Of a stretch of 64,000 nt of DNA, positions 1 to 10,615 are shown one piece after another; position 1 is the stretch's first letter; every line of letters starts with the position of its first letter. The notes under the pieces were generated by a model that saw nothing but the letters and a program-made list of their open reading frames with translations, was not told the origin of the DNA and searched no databases. The translations under genes were made by a program, and so were the position numbers. The DNA is from Gymnopus androsaceus JB14 (Eukaryota > Basidiomycota > Agaricomycetes > Agaricales > Omphalotaceae). The DNA is taken from the NCBI GenBank assembly GCA_009733575.1, contig ML769385.1, forward strand, positions 18,329-82,328. The letters are read 5' to 3'.

Positions 1-535
1 GAAATCCCTCGATATATGTTATCGGACAAAAAACGTACACAGCAAGGCTGGTGATGACCTCTTACCCGGCCTCATTACACCACGCCTAGAAAATTTGACT
101 CTGCAATGGCTCAGCGAGTCAGATTCATTACCTCTTTCAAAAGAAATAGTTGGGCTCCAGAACCGTTCGTCCACAGCACTGTCATCGCTAGCACTGATAT
201 TGCGTTGCGATGCAGTGGAATCCGATACCAACAATTTTTCCTCCATTCTAGCTGCATTTCCTACAGTCAGGTTATTGCGGATCGACGCATTCAATTTCTA
301 CCTTGTGAGCGACCTTATCCGAGCCTTGATATACATCCCTGGTCATCTCGTTGTTCTTCCAAAGCTCACCACTTTAGAGCTGTCTGGGAAATGCAGGCCT
401 TACGAATTGCAATCTGTGATCGATTCCCGAAGGTGGCCAGCCAACCCCGGGGTCAATGACCAGTCAGTCAGTAAAGACGGAGTATCTCGATTACAGAATG
501 TGAGAAGCAGCGATAATTATATAGAGCAGTACTAG
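1..535 (+). pseudogene. F-box/LRR-like gene, 3' part, copy A
   Basis: This is the C-terminal portion of a leucine-rich F-box-type protein; the frame from about 68 to 535 reads ENLTLQWLSESDSLPLSKEI and then LLRIDAFNFYLVSDLIRAL. The same text occurs at about 6,475-6,890 in copy B with roughly 90 percent identity by eye. Copy B shows what should lie upstream: an F-box-like N-terminus starting near 5,628. The left window edge cuts this copy. The tail after the repeats (Arg-Arg-Trp-Pro-Ala-Asn-Pro) is shared too. No intact start is present, and the other copy is frameshifted, so a working product is unlikely. Assignment to the F-box class rests on copy B; the function (substrate receptor of an SCF ubiquitin ligase) is inferred from that family. 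Confidence 0.6.
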
Positions 536-759
536 TCATTTTCCGCTCCGAAATGAAGATGTTGAATCCTAAAAACTATGTCGAGTTGTTCAACCAAGCT
601 CTCCCTTTCGAATTCGAAAGCTCTAGCGAGTCTTCGCTCAGTGGACGGATGATTAAACGCGAAAACTCATTATAGTCTTTCATAACGCTTCTGAGCGTAA
701 TGTCTTTAGCAGACTGTTGATTTATTCAATGAAAAGGGAAATGTAAAGTTTGAGGCAGT

Positions 760-1379
760 TTACGCAAGCTCCGCCTACAGATCGTTCTTGAACCTTTCTA
801 CAATCGGCACCATGCCACCTTCGTCGACCACAAACCCCAGGCTCAAAGCATACGTATTATCAAACCTCTGTGGCCACGAATCCACTAACCTCTTCGTCGG
901 TGGATCGTCTAGTCAACTTGATCAGCTTCAGCGCATCTTCCACCAACCTGCCGAAGCGCTTCGATCTCGTCGCGTATAGTCGCTGTAAAATCAGGCGCAC
1001 ATACTACACGAGTGTGTTTACGGAGGAAGTGCTGGATATGTTTTGCTAGGATCAGAGTACGGATGACGGCTTTCGAACTGGAGAACTAGACGGGGAGGTT
1101 GAGTTCAGGAGAGGATATATTTTGTCCAATGGGACAGGTGGCTGGGATGCCTTGAAGTGGTTCACGGATGATTCCTATACGATGCGCAGGATCAATAGAG
1201 AGCTTTGAATCAGAGGTAAATTCCCCACCTGACATGAAAGACGAGGCTGCTGCTGCAGGAGGACCTGGACGAACAACGATAGTAGGAAGCCGAACCAACA
1301 GCGCCAGATATCCTACAGCTCACTAGTGGACCTCCGTATATGGCACATGACAGAAGCGAACACGAATTTAATAGGATGT
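760..1379 (-). pseudogene. NAD-dependent epimerase (SDR) 3' fragment, copy A
   Basis: This is a 5'-truncated copy of the short-chain dehydrogenase gene at 7,106-8,355. It keeps the part reading LRLPTIVVRPGPPAAAASSF (near 1,295-1,230) and REPLQGIPATCPIGQNISSP (near 1,185-1,125). Just after NLPV a Trp codon has become TAG (about 1,089), and further indels follow toward the shared stop at 760-762. The Rossmann start is absent: similarity to copy B ends near 1,379, where copy B continues into exon 3. Near 1,180-1,200 this copy still has the ancestral reading frame that copy B has lost. It cannot encode a working enzyme by itself. Confidence 0.75.
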
Positions 1380-1389
1380 GAGTTAGGAA

Positions 1390-1545
1390 CTTTTATTGAA
1401 CTTCGTGGACCGCGAATAACATATACTACCTTTCTAGTGCGCATCGAGCTCAGAGGGGCTGTTGAGCAGCTGTCTTCAGCACTTTTGCTTCATCGTTGTC
1501 TTCGGCGAATTGAAGCATCGAGGAATTGGACTCGTCGAAGGAAGA
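1390..1545. repeat. Right-hand end of duplicated block, copy A
   Basis: About 130 bases here (around CGCGAATAAC ... GAGGAATTGGACTCGT) match 10,327-10,440. In copy B the bases corresponding to 1,379 and 1,390 are about 2.4 kb apart and hold the SDR 5' exons and both DOPA-dioxygenase-like genes. Copy A therefore carries an internal deletion. The segment runs into the 5' region of the gene at 1,605-2,889. Confidence 0.65.
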
Positions 1546-1604
1546 GCGCTGTCATAGCCACAAGCTGGTACTCCTTTTTTCTCGGATTCTTGTCCTTCAC
1601 ACTC

Positions 1605-2889
1605 ATGGATATGGATTTCTTCTCAAAAATCACACCTGAACCTACAGATTTATTTCTGAATTCTGAAAACAGCATAGCTTTTACGGTCTTGCCTTTCATT
1701 GTCCGCAGTTGTTTCCGCCTTCTGCAGGAAGGACCTGAACAACTCCTTTATCCATATCTTTTACCCTTTTCGAACTGTACGCTTTCTCAAAACGAGTTTA
1801 AAAACCTAGATGCCAATACCAGAAGATCTATCATCAAACTGATGAGGCTATCTCTACGAAATCTGCAGTCGAAGCTACATGTCCAAATCATCGACCAAAA
1901 ATCTGAATACATTGCCTTCATTAAAAACTCTGGTCATGATCACATACAATCTCCCGAGATCAACTTCACATTGGTTGCTTTCGATATTCTCTACAATCAG
2001 GTGAAGACTATTGCAGAAGCTCACCATGCACTCCTTGAACTTTGCAACGCGTTCTTTCACGAATTGGGACATTTGTGGTTTCGAACAAAAAATGTATGTA
2101 TTTCCATCTGATTTGGATTTGAATATTTTTAACGTTATCATGTAGCTTGCCGCATTCGACACTGCTTTTGGAAAGAGGGCACTACAAGCAAAGGTCAAGT
2201 TGACCACATCATGGTTCAAGTTCCTGAGAAAGTCACGACAGCCAAGTGCAGCTCTTGGTGAAGGAGGAGAGTTACTATGGGACCAGGAAACATATGGGGG
2301 TTTAGTTGCATTGGCGCAAGATAAAGATGGTGTGTATTGTTAGACATAGTTTGCTCACCTTAATTCTGATGCTGTGGTAGGTGAAATTTTGACATGGAGA
2401 ATCGAGGTATTACAGGAGATAGGAATCTCCTATGTCTTGCATGACACCGATGCTGCATCTATTCTGCATATAATTTTTTTCGAACCGGCCCTGTATTACT
2501 ACATCCCACGGAATGGTGTCACTCGTTATTCCAAGGATTACTGCACTATGCTGGGCTCAGCAGCATCAAATCCAATATCACCTTCCTTATTTCCCTCCAA
2601 TATCTTTCCGCCACCACCGCCACCCATTGAGCTAGATCCAACTCTGCTTGTTTCCCCCAACTCCTCAGCCATACTGAAGCTAGTTAAATGCATACCTTTG
2701 CAACTTGCTTCGGTGTTTGTCAAGTGGACCCAGAGTGCTGAAGCAGTTGGATTTGCCCATCGGCCGCAAATTGAACTTGTGCAACCTCCTCTTCCACCCT
2801 CGTCATCTTCATCTTCAGGGTTTAGTTGCATGAACTTTCTAGCAGCGAGGAAGCCAAAAAAGAAAGGGTATGTTGCATCTAATATATAA
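1605..2889 (+). CDS. HExxH-motif protein, putative zinc metallopeptidase-like
   Basis: Three exons fit GT/AG rules and keep frame: 1605-2093, 2146-2329 and 2381-2889. I chose the ATG at 1605 (MDMDFFSKITPEP) because the open frame upstream lies in duplicated non-coding sequence. The product is about 390 residues. At the end of exon 1 it reads FFHELGHLW, an HExxH zinc-binding motif. Roughly 45 residues later exon 2 reads GEGGELLWDQETYGG, where a glutamate could supply the third zinc ligand, as in gluzincin-type proteases. The C-terminus has a proline run (six Pro) and a Ser/Lys-rich tail. No signal peptide is obvious. I do not recognise a named family; catalytic activity is inference from the motif and its spacing. 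The gene looks intact, unlike both neighbours. Confidence 0.6.
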
Positions 2890-3149
2890 TTTACAGCTCA
2901 TTTCTAACCTATAGTCAACAGGGACGAGCCTGTTCGTAGGCTATATCCACAGTAGAATGCCTGCAGTAGATCAGATAAGAGTTCACCGCGAAATTATAAT
3001 CTATGTTAATGAATGGATGTTAATGTAGTGCAGAATCATTGTAACAGTATAACGATACAAACAAGCCTAAGATATACCAAGTAACACTCCAAGGAATGCA
3101 GCCCTTTCCTCGCTGCAAATAAATCAATATACATCTTGTATAAAAGAGG

Positions 3150-3945
3150 AAAAACTCACACCAAATTTCAATGTGCTTGGGCTGAACCTTCCTGAGATCG
3201 CGACGAGAAGTGACCATGAGGGATATTCAACCTGGTAACATCAGGAGATTGTTCGTGACAATACTAACCATAAGAAGGGAAACCACGGATTTTCTTCTTG
3301 GTGACATGCGTCTTCGGAACCGGAACCAACATAGTACACCGTCTTGTTGCTTTCGCTAGACGTCTAGGCGGATTTGATTGTGCGCAAGGATACAGATAAC
3401 AGTACAATATCTGCGGATACGCTCGAGCGTGCGGGAAACAGACTTCCCGCCTTCTTCGGCATGCTTCTTGGCGTAACGAGTGAAGCTAGTGAAGGCCTGC
3501 TAATTTGAACGGTACAAGTTTTGTAGAAGCGACGTTTGAGCTCGACTGAAGGATGGGAAGCTCAGACAGTGGTAAATGTGCGAAGTCCATGGGGAGTTTC
3601 GATGTAGCCAACAACACCGACTGCTATCATTGGTGGTGTCTCAATGACAGTGACGGCCCCGAAACCTCATGCATGTGCATCTCTGAAAATAAAATGTTGA
3701 ATTCGAAAAGAGCTGGGGTAAGCGATAGTTACACACCACATCATACCAGCCAAGCAGTCAAGTGGATGGGCTTCTTCGGGTCAAGACAAAAATTCCAGTT
3801 TAATGGAGTGTGGCAAAACAATAGTGCTAACATACCTGTCGCCTCCCATAAGCCCGTATCTGAGCCAAGCTATTGCCCTCCACCTTCCTGTGGTCGTGCG
3901 CTTCGACTAACTGAGTGCTGAGATTACGGCCACTTGATGGACTGG
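3150..3945 (-). pseudogene. Ribosomal protein uL3 (RPL3) relic
   Basis: Minus-strand pieces in the correct order match eukaryotic large-subunit protein uL3. DPKKPIHLTAWL is near 3,790-3,755. [20 protein letters not shown] is near 3,657-3,600, followed by [11 protein letters not shown] and then a stop where uL3 has Trp (TGG to TGA, about 3,562). LKRRFYK is near 3,540, AFTSFTRYAKKHAEEGG near 3,495-3,440, and SLMVTSRRDLRKVQ near 3,225-3,180. The pieces are in different frames and separated by intron-like sequence with GT/AG edges, so this is a decayed genomic copy and not a retroposed cDNA. The stretch normally between residues of about 200 and 280 is missing. The functional ribosomal gene must be elsewhere. 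The identification rests on several independent motifs in order. Confidence 0.8.
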
Positions 3946-4059
3946 AAGCAGGTACATTAGTATAGGGGAAAAAAGGAAGAGTCTTGCATACGTACTGTTT
4001 TTACAATTACATTGGCACGATAGAACTGCGCTCTAACGATGAGAAAAACAAAGTGGAAA

Positions 4060-4530
4060 AGCAAATTGCGACGCACGGAAGGACAGCTCGTGGTCCGCGG
4101 AGCGTCATCACCTGAGATTCCGACTTCGTTAGCTCGCTAAAGCAATTCCTCCCGAAACGCCAATTACCTATAGATCAACGGAATCATCTAGGTAGAATCG
4201 TTTAAAAGAGATTAGAACATACATCCAGCCCTGTATACGTACATACCGGAACCATTGACAACAAGCTTCGAGGGGTGTCAACATTCGCCCCAAAAGCTTC
4301 AAGACCGGCTGGAAGAGAGCTTCGGGTGCAGGCAATCTAAAGGAGTGTCAATGGATTGTTACTGCCAGAGACAAAAACGACGTACCGTTCGTTCTTAATG
4401 GTATTAAGGGAAGCTGCGCAGCTCTTCTCGAGTAGGCAACGATTTGAAACCCCCGTTCAAAGTTGAGGGCAGCACAAAAGAGCTCCTCCTTGATGTCGGC
4501 CAACAAGATCGAGATGGAGGAACGAGAAGT
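4060..4530 (-). pseudogene. Rearranged actin gene relic
   Basis: Going along the minus strand, LHLDLVGR (actin LDLAGRD) overlaps ADIKEELFCAALNFERGF at about 4,505-4,450 (actin DIKEKLCYVALDFEQEM). Next come LLEKS and NERY (actin LEKSYEL and GNERF), then PAPEALFQP at about 4,335-4,308 (actin CPEALFQPS). These are residues of about 180-262. Downstream instead of upstream follows the actin N-terminus: LVVNGSGM near 4,265-4,243 (actin LVVDNGSGM) and, after an intron-like gap, VGISGDDAPR near 4,125-4,095 (actin AGFAGDDAPR). The order is permuted, the LDLVGR/DIKE pieces sit in overlapping frames, and about 25 residues between them are gone. It cannot be functional. A permuted order could come from an unequal exchange in a tandem pair. 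Confidence 0.7.
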
Positions 4531-5498
4531 AGGACTCGAATGGCGGGTAGGCAAGGGTGAAGGAGAGAAGGGTGATACGGCCGGATGAGCTGGGCAGAGC
4601 AAACAGAAGGAGAATTAGAAGTCATATCAACGACGCTGTACCGCGTACACGCCTCCCGAAATGACAATTCGATAATTAGCTCGGTAATCCGATTGTCATA
4701 TCACCACCGTCGCTTCAATCGAGTAGCCTTCAGCACAGGAACAGGAGTCATAATAGTAGTAGCGGGTTCGAGCTTCTTCAACGATAAGTATTTGCCCCGG
4801 AAGTCGTAAAGACCGGCGACTAGCAATGAATGTTTAGCTGAAAATTCAGCAGTTTAGATTGATGCACCGCCGTGTATTTAGACTTCTCCTTGCTAATCCA
4901 CTCCTAAATATATTGGCCTTGTTCCAGAAACTTCCAGTGTCCCGTTGCATACAATAGTATACGCGTAAGCGCCTAAACGTGAATGAAAGTTTTAGGAAAT
5001 CTTGAAAGGGATGTCGTCGATAAAGAAAACGAAACTCACGCGACATCCTTCTCTTATTTAACTGAAAGTCCGGATCCACTTCCTCTTTGTCGCCGTCTTC
5101 ACCGTATGGTAATAGGTTCATCAAGCCCTTGACCAAGGTACCCAGTATTGTGCTTCTGCATCGCTTCGAGGATAAGTGCAGACGTCGATGCACGACCAGG
5201 CTGAGAGAGACTCGGATGAGCTGCATGTGGAGGATGGTCTGATCCTTGATTTTTCTGAGGGTCATATGGAGGTTATCTGATGACCATGACGGCGCAGAAA
5301 ACGACGTTGTTCCATTCATAAGAAGAGACCCGTCTGATTACCCCCGCATTTGACATTGGGGTTTCCGGGGATAATAGCAGACTGAAGTGGAATTTATTCG
5401 GGTTATTCGGAGGAGAGTCTGAGTGAGTGCTCAGTGAAGGTTCAAGTGAGTTCAAGCCCATGTGACAAGCAAGTGTGGCGCATTGTGTATAACGCGCT
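4531..5498. other. Unassigned stretch
   Basis: Several minus-strand open frames exist, the longest at 4,846-5,319 (157 codons, basic, no recognisable domain). A second frame over 5,280-5,130 reads like plausible coding text (a short stretch ending ALILEAMQKHNTG). I could not assemble an exon set or recognise a family. It may be 5' remains of the housekeeping relics or decayed F-box sequence. No repeat structure was seen. Confidence 0.35.
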
Positions 5499-5627
5499 TT
5501 GTTGATTTTCTCATCTTCAAGTTCTTCCATAACATTGAGCACAACGTTGGCGTTAGATTGGACTTTCGTCCTGGTGGGCACCCCCAGCTCGCCAACGGCT
5601 CCTCAACTTCAGCTCCTCTCATGTACT

Positions 5628-6890
5628 ATGACAGCATCGCTAGGACTCGCTCATCCATCGGATGCATCGATTCTCTGCGAAATTCTCGAGCTTTCATTTA
5701 CTCCTGAAGACGGCATCTTTCACCCTGCTCATGATGTTATCTACTACACATCTATGCTTTCTCGAGTATGCGTAGCTTGGAGAAAAGCCGCTTATGGGTC
5801 CCCTCGATTCTGGTCGAAACTCTGTTTTTCTGTGCGCGAGCATCGAAAGATCCTCCTGGGGGGATGTTGCGCAGATAAAAGAGTGGATTTCTCGGAGTCA
5901 GGAATGCTCCCTTGGACGTTTATCTAAATTTGTTTCTGGCCATGTATAATGAAGAACGTCTGCATCGAGCATCCCAGCTTCTAGATTGCATCCTCGAATC
6001 TCGTCACCGAATCCGACTGGATCCATGTCAGAGGGATGGCAGAGATCTTTCTTCCTCTTTTCCGTCAACCACGCTCTTCACTGCCTGCATTCTGCATTGG
6101 AGAAAGTGGGTCTCATTATGATTAGCGATATTCACTTTCAACACCTTTTCCGTGACGGAGTTGAAACATTCCTAGGGGCACCTAAACCACGGCGTGTTAG
6201 AGTTAGGGCCTCTGAGGACTCCTCCATATTGAATACGCTGAAGCTACCACTGGGGCAATTGACCTCATTCGAAATTGCTGGCATAGACGATTCAGCCTGG
6301 TTGTCTATCAAGACTTGTTATTCCAGTGCAAGAATCTTGTCAGTCTGGAAGTAGATTTAGCGGCAGTGCATTTTGGATTTAGTGTCGACTCGGATCTCTC
6401 CATATGTCTTCCTACGCTGAAATCCCTCTCGGACAAAAAATGTACATAGCACTGGCGATGACCTCTTACCAGACCACACCTAGAAAATTTGACTCTGCAA
6501 TGGTTCAGCGAGTCAGATTCTTTCTAGAGAAATGGTTGGGCTCCAGAACCGTCCATCCACGGCACTGTCGTCGTTAATACTGATATTGCGTTGCGATGCA
6601 GTGGAATCCGATACCAACAATTTTTTCTCCATTCTAGCTGCATTTCCTACAGTCAGGTTACTGCGGATCGACGCATTCAATTTCTACCTTGTGAGCGACC
6701 TCATCCGAGCCTTGATATACATCCGTGGTCATCCAGCTGTTCTTCCAAAGCTCACCACTTTGGAGCTGTCTGGAAAAGTGGGCCTTGGAAATTGCAATCT
6801 ATGATCGATTCCCGAAGGTGGCCAGCCAACCCCAGGGTCGATGACCAGTCGGTCGGCAAAGACGGAGTGTATTTCGATTACAGAATGTGA
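5628..6890 (+). pseudogene. F-box/LRR-like gene, copy B
   Basis: From the ATG at 5628 the frame reads DASILCEILELSFTPEDG and then SMLSRVCVAWRKAAYGSPRF, the layout of an F-box-like domain followed by the usual valine/tryptophan-rich helix of Agaricomycete F-box proteins. Frame changes occur near 5,905 (continues as LDVYLNLFLAMYNEERLHRA), 6,020 and 6,340. A frameshift and in-frame stops near 6,440-6,520 precede the part shared with copy A. The C-terminal leucine-rich stretch (LLRIDAFNFYLVSDLIRAL) is present. With at least four frame breaks the copy is dead unless they are sequence errors. The SCF substrate-adaptor role is family knowledge. Confidence 0.65.
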
Positions 6891-7105
6891 GGAGCAGCGT
6901 TAATTATATAGAGGAGTACCAGTCATTTTCCGCTCCGAAATGAAGACATTGAATCCTAAAATACTATGTCGAGTTGTTCAACCAAGCTCTCCCTTTCGAA
7001 TTCGAAAGCTCTAGCGAGTCTTCGCTAACGCTTCTGAACGTAATGGATTTAGCAGACTGCTGATTTATTCAATGATAAAGGAAACATATTTAAGACAGTC
7101 TGATT

Positions 7106-8355
7106 TTACACAAGCCCCGCCTCCAGATCGTTCTTGAACCTCTCTACAATCGGCACCATACCACCTTCGTCAACCACAAACCCTAGGCTCAAAGCATACG
7201 TATTATCAAACCTCTGTGGCCACGATTCCACTAACCTCTTCGTCGGTGGATCATCCTCAAACTTGATCAGCTTTAGCGCATCTTCCCCACCAACCTGCCG
7301 CAGCGCTTCGATCTCGTCGCGTATAGTCGCTGTAAATCCAGGCGCACATACTACACGAGTGTGTTTACGGAAGGAAGTGCTGGGGATATGTTTTGCTAGG
7401 ATCAGATTACGGATGACGGCTTTCGAACTGGAGAACCAGACGGGGAGGTTGAGTTCAGGAGAGGATATATTTTGTCCAATGGGACAGGTGCCTGGGATGC
7501 CTTGGAGTGGCTCACGGATGATTCCTATGCAATGCGCAGGTCAATAGAGAGCTTTGAATCAGAGGTAAATTCCCCACCTGACATGAAAGACGAGGCTGCT
7601 GCTGCAGGAGGACCTGGACGAACAACGATAGTGGGAAGCCGGAGTATCCGTCCGTCTACAAATCCTCGTCTGGAGAACTCGTTGATGAAGAGCTCCGAAG
7701 TCAGTTTTCCCAGCCCGTACGCCCCTTCAGGTGTTGCAATGGTATCTGGCGTGAGGATTTCGGGCTAGCGAACATTCTGAGTGTTGAACCAACGGTGCCA
7801 GATATCCTACAACTCACTAGTGGACCTCCGTACACGGCACATGAAGAGGTGAACACGAATTTAATAGGATGTCCTATTTTCTCTCCATATCGACGAGCGG
7901 CTTGCAACAATTCTCGTACAGAATCAACGTTAACCTAAACCGTAAAGTTCTAGTTTTTGCGCGTATATCTGGCTATTGGAACATACCTTCAACGCAAAAT
8001 CAAAGTTGTCTTCTGATCCCCGGGACATAATCCCATGCATACAGTACACCGTGTCCGGTACACCGAATGGTGTGTGGAACAATGCATCGACTTCTTGTGG
8101 GTTGGTAAGATCGGCTTTGATCGTCGAGATATGCGCAGTACTGCTATCTCCAGCTGGTTTCTTGGGCTCGGAAATGTCAGCAAGAATCAGGCGAATATTT
8201 GGTGTCTGAGGATCTTCGAGGAGAGCCCGGGCGACCTATTTCACAGGAATCAAAAAAGGATACTTGCACGAAAATCGATAAAATTGACGTACCAAACTAG
8301 CGAGGAACCCTGCAGCACCAGTGACAAGGACGACATTACTTGACTCGCTCTGCAT
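7106..8355 (-). pseudogene. NAD-dependent epimerase/dehydratase (SDR), copy B, frameshifted
   Basis: This is an extended short-chain dehydrogenase, resembling the D-erythronate dehydrogenase-like group. Exon 1 begins at the ATG 8353-8355 and encodes VVLVTGAAGFLASLV, the Rossmann Gly motif for NAD(P). Exon 2 ends MHGIMSRGSEDNFDFALKV. Exon 3 carries FVFTSSCAVYGG, which includes the catalytic Ser region. A later exon reads TPDTIATPEGAYGLGK, providing the Tyr-x3-Lys pair (YGLGK), then LPTIVVRPGPPAAAASSF. The C-terminus ends EAGLV at 7106. A one-base deletion near 7,541 (AGGTCAATAG here, AGGATCAATAG in copy A) shifts the frame to a stop soon after LSID, removing the last third. All other exons look sound, so the loss is recent or a sequence error. 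Confidence 0.72.
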
Positions 8356-8533
8356 GGTGGCGGTTGAAGTGACAGAAGATCTTGTGAGTGTTTTCGGGTT
8401 CCGTCGAACCGGGGCATATGACAGTTTTAAATCAAGTCACCGGTATCAAGTCACTGGTGGAGAATAATTCCAAGTCAGGTAGTACAACATCGAGTCTGTG
8501 ATTACATCGGATATTTATTCCTTTCTCAAAATC

Positions 8534-9257
8534 TCAACTTCCGCGAAAATTTTGGCTCTGGCTCTCGGATCGAGGAGTAGTAGAGTGACGATAATGAGAC
8601 TTGAGTATCTCAGTCCTCAAAGGCCACCGTTCGCCGATCCAAGTAGCAAGTTCAGAGTGGTCCTTGAGCTCGTCGTCGGTGTTGGGGTGAATGAGAACAC
8701 TACGGTGATGATGGTATATAAACATGCAACGACACATAAAAGCAATGCGCTCACGAAAGAGGACCACGATGAATTACCAGCCAAGCCATAAGTGTCCCAG
8801 TTTCATGGGGATTAAAAGTATTGACTTCGAACATGCCAGTTGGATGGGGACCTACTGGGCGCTCTTTCATTGGGTAAACGCGAAGCTGAAGAAGACTATC
8901 AGACCGGGTTTGGAAGTGAACAAGAGGTAGAATCTCACTTCCGGGAATTCTCGTCGAATCCTCTCGTGGAGATTCCTGGCGTATTCTAAATGCGTCGGGA
9001 CAGTGTGCATGAAGTATACTGTAGCATAAATCAATTCGATATTTTGTGGATACAATGATCTGGGACGCACCATGGAAATCAAAGCCATTCCCTTTGTTAT
9101 CGATAGGATCGACGAATTCGTCGTATGCTTTGCTACGTTTGTATTCTTGACCAGGAATGTAATTATCCAAGCTCTTTCCATCTTGAGTGAGCCCAGTGGG
9201 CAGCGGCGAGGCATTGTCATAGCCAGCGAGAGGCGATGGGTAAGGTAGTGGAGACAT
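8534..9257 (-). CDS. DOPA 4,5-dioxygenase-like protein, intact copy
   Basis: Four exons splice cleanly in frame: 9257-9071, 9018-8939, 8885-8755 and 8699-8534, giving 187 residues, usual for the family. In order the product shows DFHVYF at the exon 1/2 join, HERIRREFPELRVY, ERPVGPHPTGMFEV, WLVIHRGPLSVLIHPNTDDE and HSELATWIGERWPL. The conserved histidines of FHVYF, GPHP, VIHRGP and LIHPN are those of the DOPA 4,5-dioxygenase family (Amanita DodA type), small non-haem enzymes that open the catechol ring of L-DOPA. Many fungi without betalain-type pigments carry such genes, so the natural substrate here is unknown. No signal peptide is seen, so it is likely cytosolic. A frameshifted paralogue follows immediately upstream. 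Confidence 0.85.
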
Positions 9258-9503
9258 GCTGAGAGTTCGCCTTATTCATTATTGCGTTATATGGCTCATT
9301 TCAAGCCGCCTTCGGCCGACGAGGTCAGTAGACTTTTCTTGAATTGAACGTCAACACCGCGGCCGAAAACCTTCCGAAATGGAGCTTGCAGTCCAGACTA
9401 AGTCTTTTTGAGATGTACAGTTGTTCTATTGAAGAGACGAGTATCAAGTACATCTGTACCGAGACATGATTGCGATAAGTCCATCCATATGTTCAAATTC
9501 TGT

Positions 9504-10211
9504 TCATTTGGGAGCAGATGGGCTCTGGCTCGCAGAGCGAGGAAGAGTATGATGTCGAAAATTGGCCTGGAGCATACCACTGTTCACAGGCCACCTCTCG
9601 CCCATCCAAGTAGCATGCTCTGTGTGGGACTTGAGCTCGTCGTCGGTATTGGGGTGGATAAGAACACTGGATGAGATATGTCAGCGTTCTGAGACTCAGA
9701 TAATGCAGGGTACTTGCGATAGCGGACCACGATGCATTACCAGCCAAGTCATGAGTGTCCCTGTTTCGTGAGGATTAAAGGTATCAACTTGGAAAGTACC
9801 GGTTGGGTGAGGTCCCATTGGATGGTCTTCCATTGGGTGTACGCGAAGCTGAAGAAAAGACTGTCAGACTGGGAAGGGAGCAGGAGGTAGAATCGTACTT
9901 CAGGAAATTCTCTGCGAATCCTTTCGTGCAATTTCTGCGCGAACTCCAAGTGAGTTGAGACAGTATGCATGTAGTAGACTGGATGATGGCGCTCGGATTA
10001 TCTGTCCGAAAGCGTAATGACTTGGAGGGCATACCATGGAAATCGAACCCATTTCCCTTGTTATCAATAGGGTCGACAAATTTGTCATATGCCTTGCTAT
10101 GTAATTATCCAAGCTCTTTCCGTCTGTGGTTAGCCCGGATGGCAGAGGTAGGGCATTTTCATAACCAGCGAGAGGAGAAGGGTAAGGTAATGGAGCCATG
10201 TTGGGAGGCAT
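9504..10211 (-). pseudogene. DOPA 4,5-dioxygenase-like protein, copy 2, 22-bp deletion
   Basis: This is a tandem paralogue of 8,534-9,257 with the same four-exon plan, ending in VLIHPNTDDELKSH and a stop at 9504-9506. Exon 1 starts at the ATG 10209-10211 (MPPNMAPLPYPSPLAG). Against the intact copy, 22 bases between GCCTTGCTA and TGTAATTATCC (about 10,100) are missing. This removes codons for about seven residues and shifts the frame before FHV, so the first exon no longer joins in frame to the catalytic exons. Later exons also diverge at conserved positions (ERPVGPHPTGMFEV has become DHPMGPHPTGTFQV). Most likely a pseudogene, although the intron borders are kept. Confidence 0.78.
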
Positions 10212-10615
10212 TGTTGTGGTTCAAGGATTCGAGAATTGGGATTATTTAAGCGATTTTGCGGCTGCGCGCGCCGCGCTGCGCTGTACTTTTTTTGAACTTC
10301 TTCAAAATTAAACTCCGTGCGCCGCGAATAACCTTTCTGCCAGCCTTATAAGTGCGAATCAAGTTCAGAGGGGCTATTAAGCAGTTGTCTTGAGCAAGGC
10401 GAATTAAGCATCGAGGAATTGGACTCGTGGAAGGAACGAGCAAGGAACGAGTCAAGAATTATAGATAACAATCTCACGTGAACGTGGTGTTGTTTTGCGA
10501 ATACAATGTACCAGTACCTGAGGTAGTACTGTAGTAATGCTTGATAGGTTGCATTCACATGGACATGGCACTGAGTATACTGTATATGTTGTATGGTGCT
10601 GCCTTTGATACGACA
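10212..10615. other. Intergenic, carries right end of duplicated block
   Basis: Bases 10,297-10,440 match 1,390-1,545 (end of the duplicated block). Between 10,425 and 10,455 there is a short direct repeat (GGAAGGAACGAG / CAAGGAACGAG). No gene is seen. Confidence 0.5.

Noticed and set aside
3020..3150. KGCIP text that resembles uL3
   Set aside because: It lies in the wrong order relative to the uL3 pieces and is too short; treated as coincidence.
4846..5319. 157-codon minus-strand frame
   Set aside because: Basic, low-information sequence without homology that I can recognise; another frame over the same DNA looks more protein-like.
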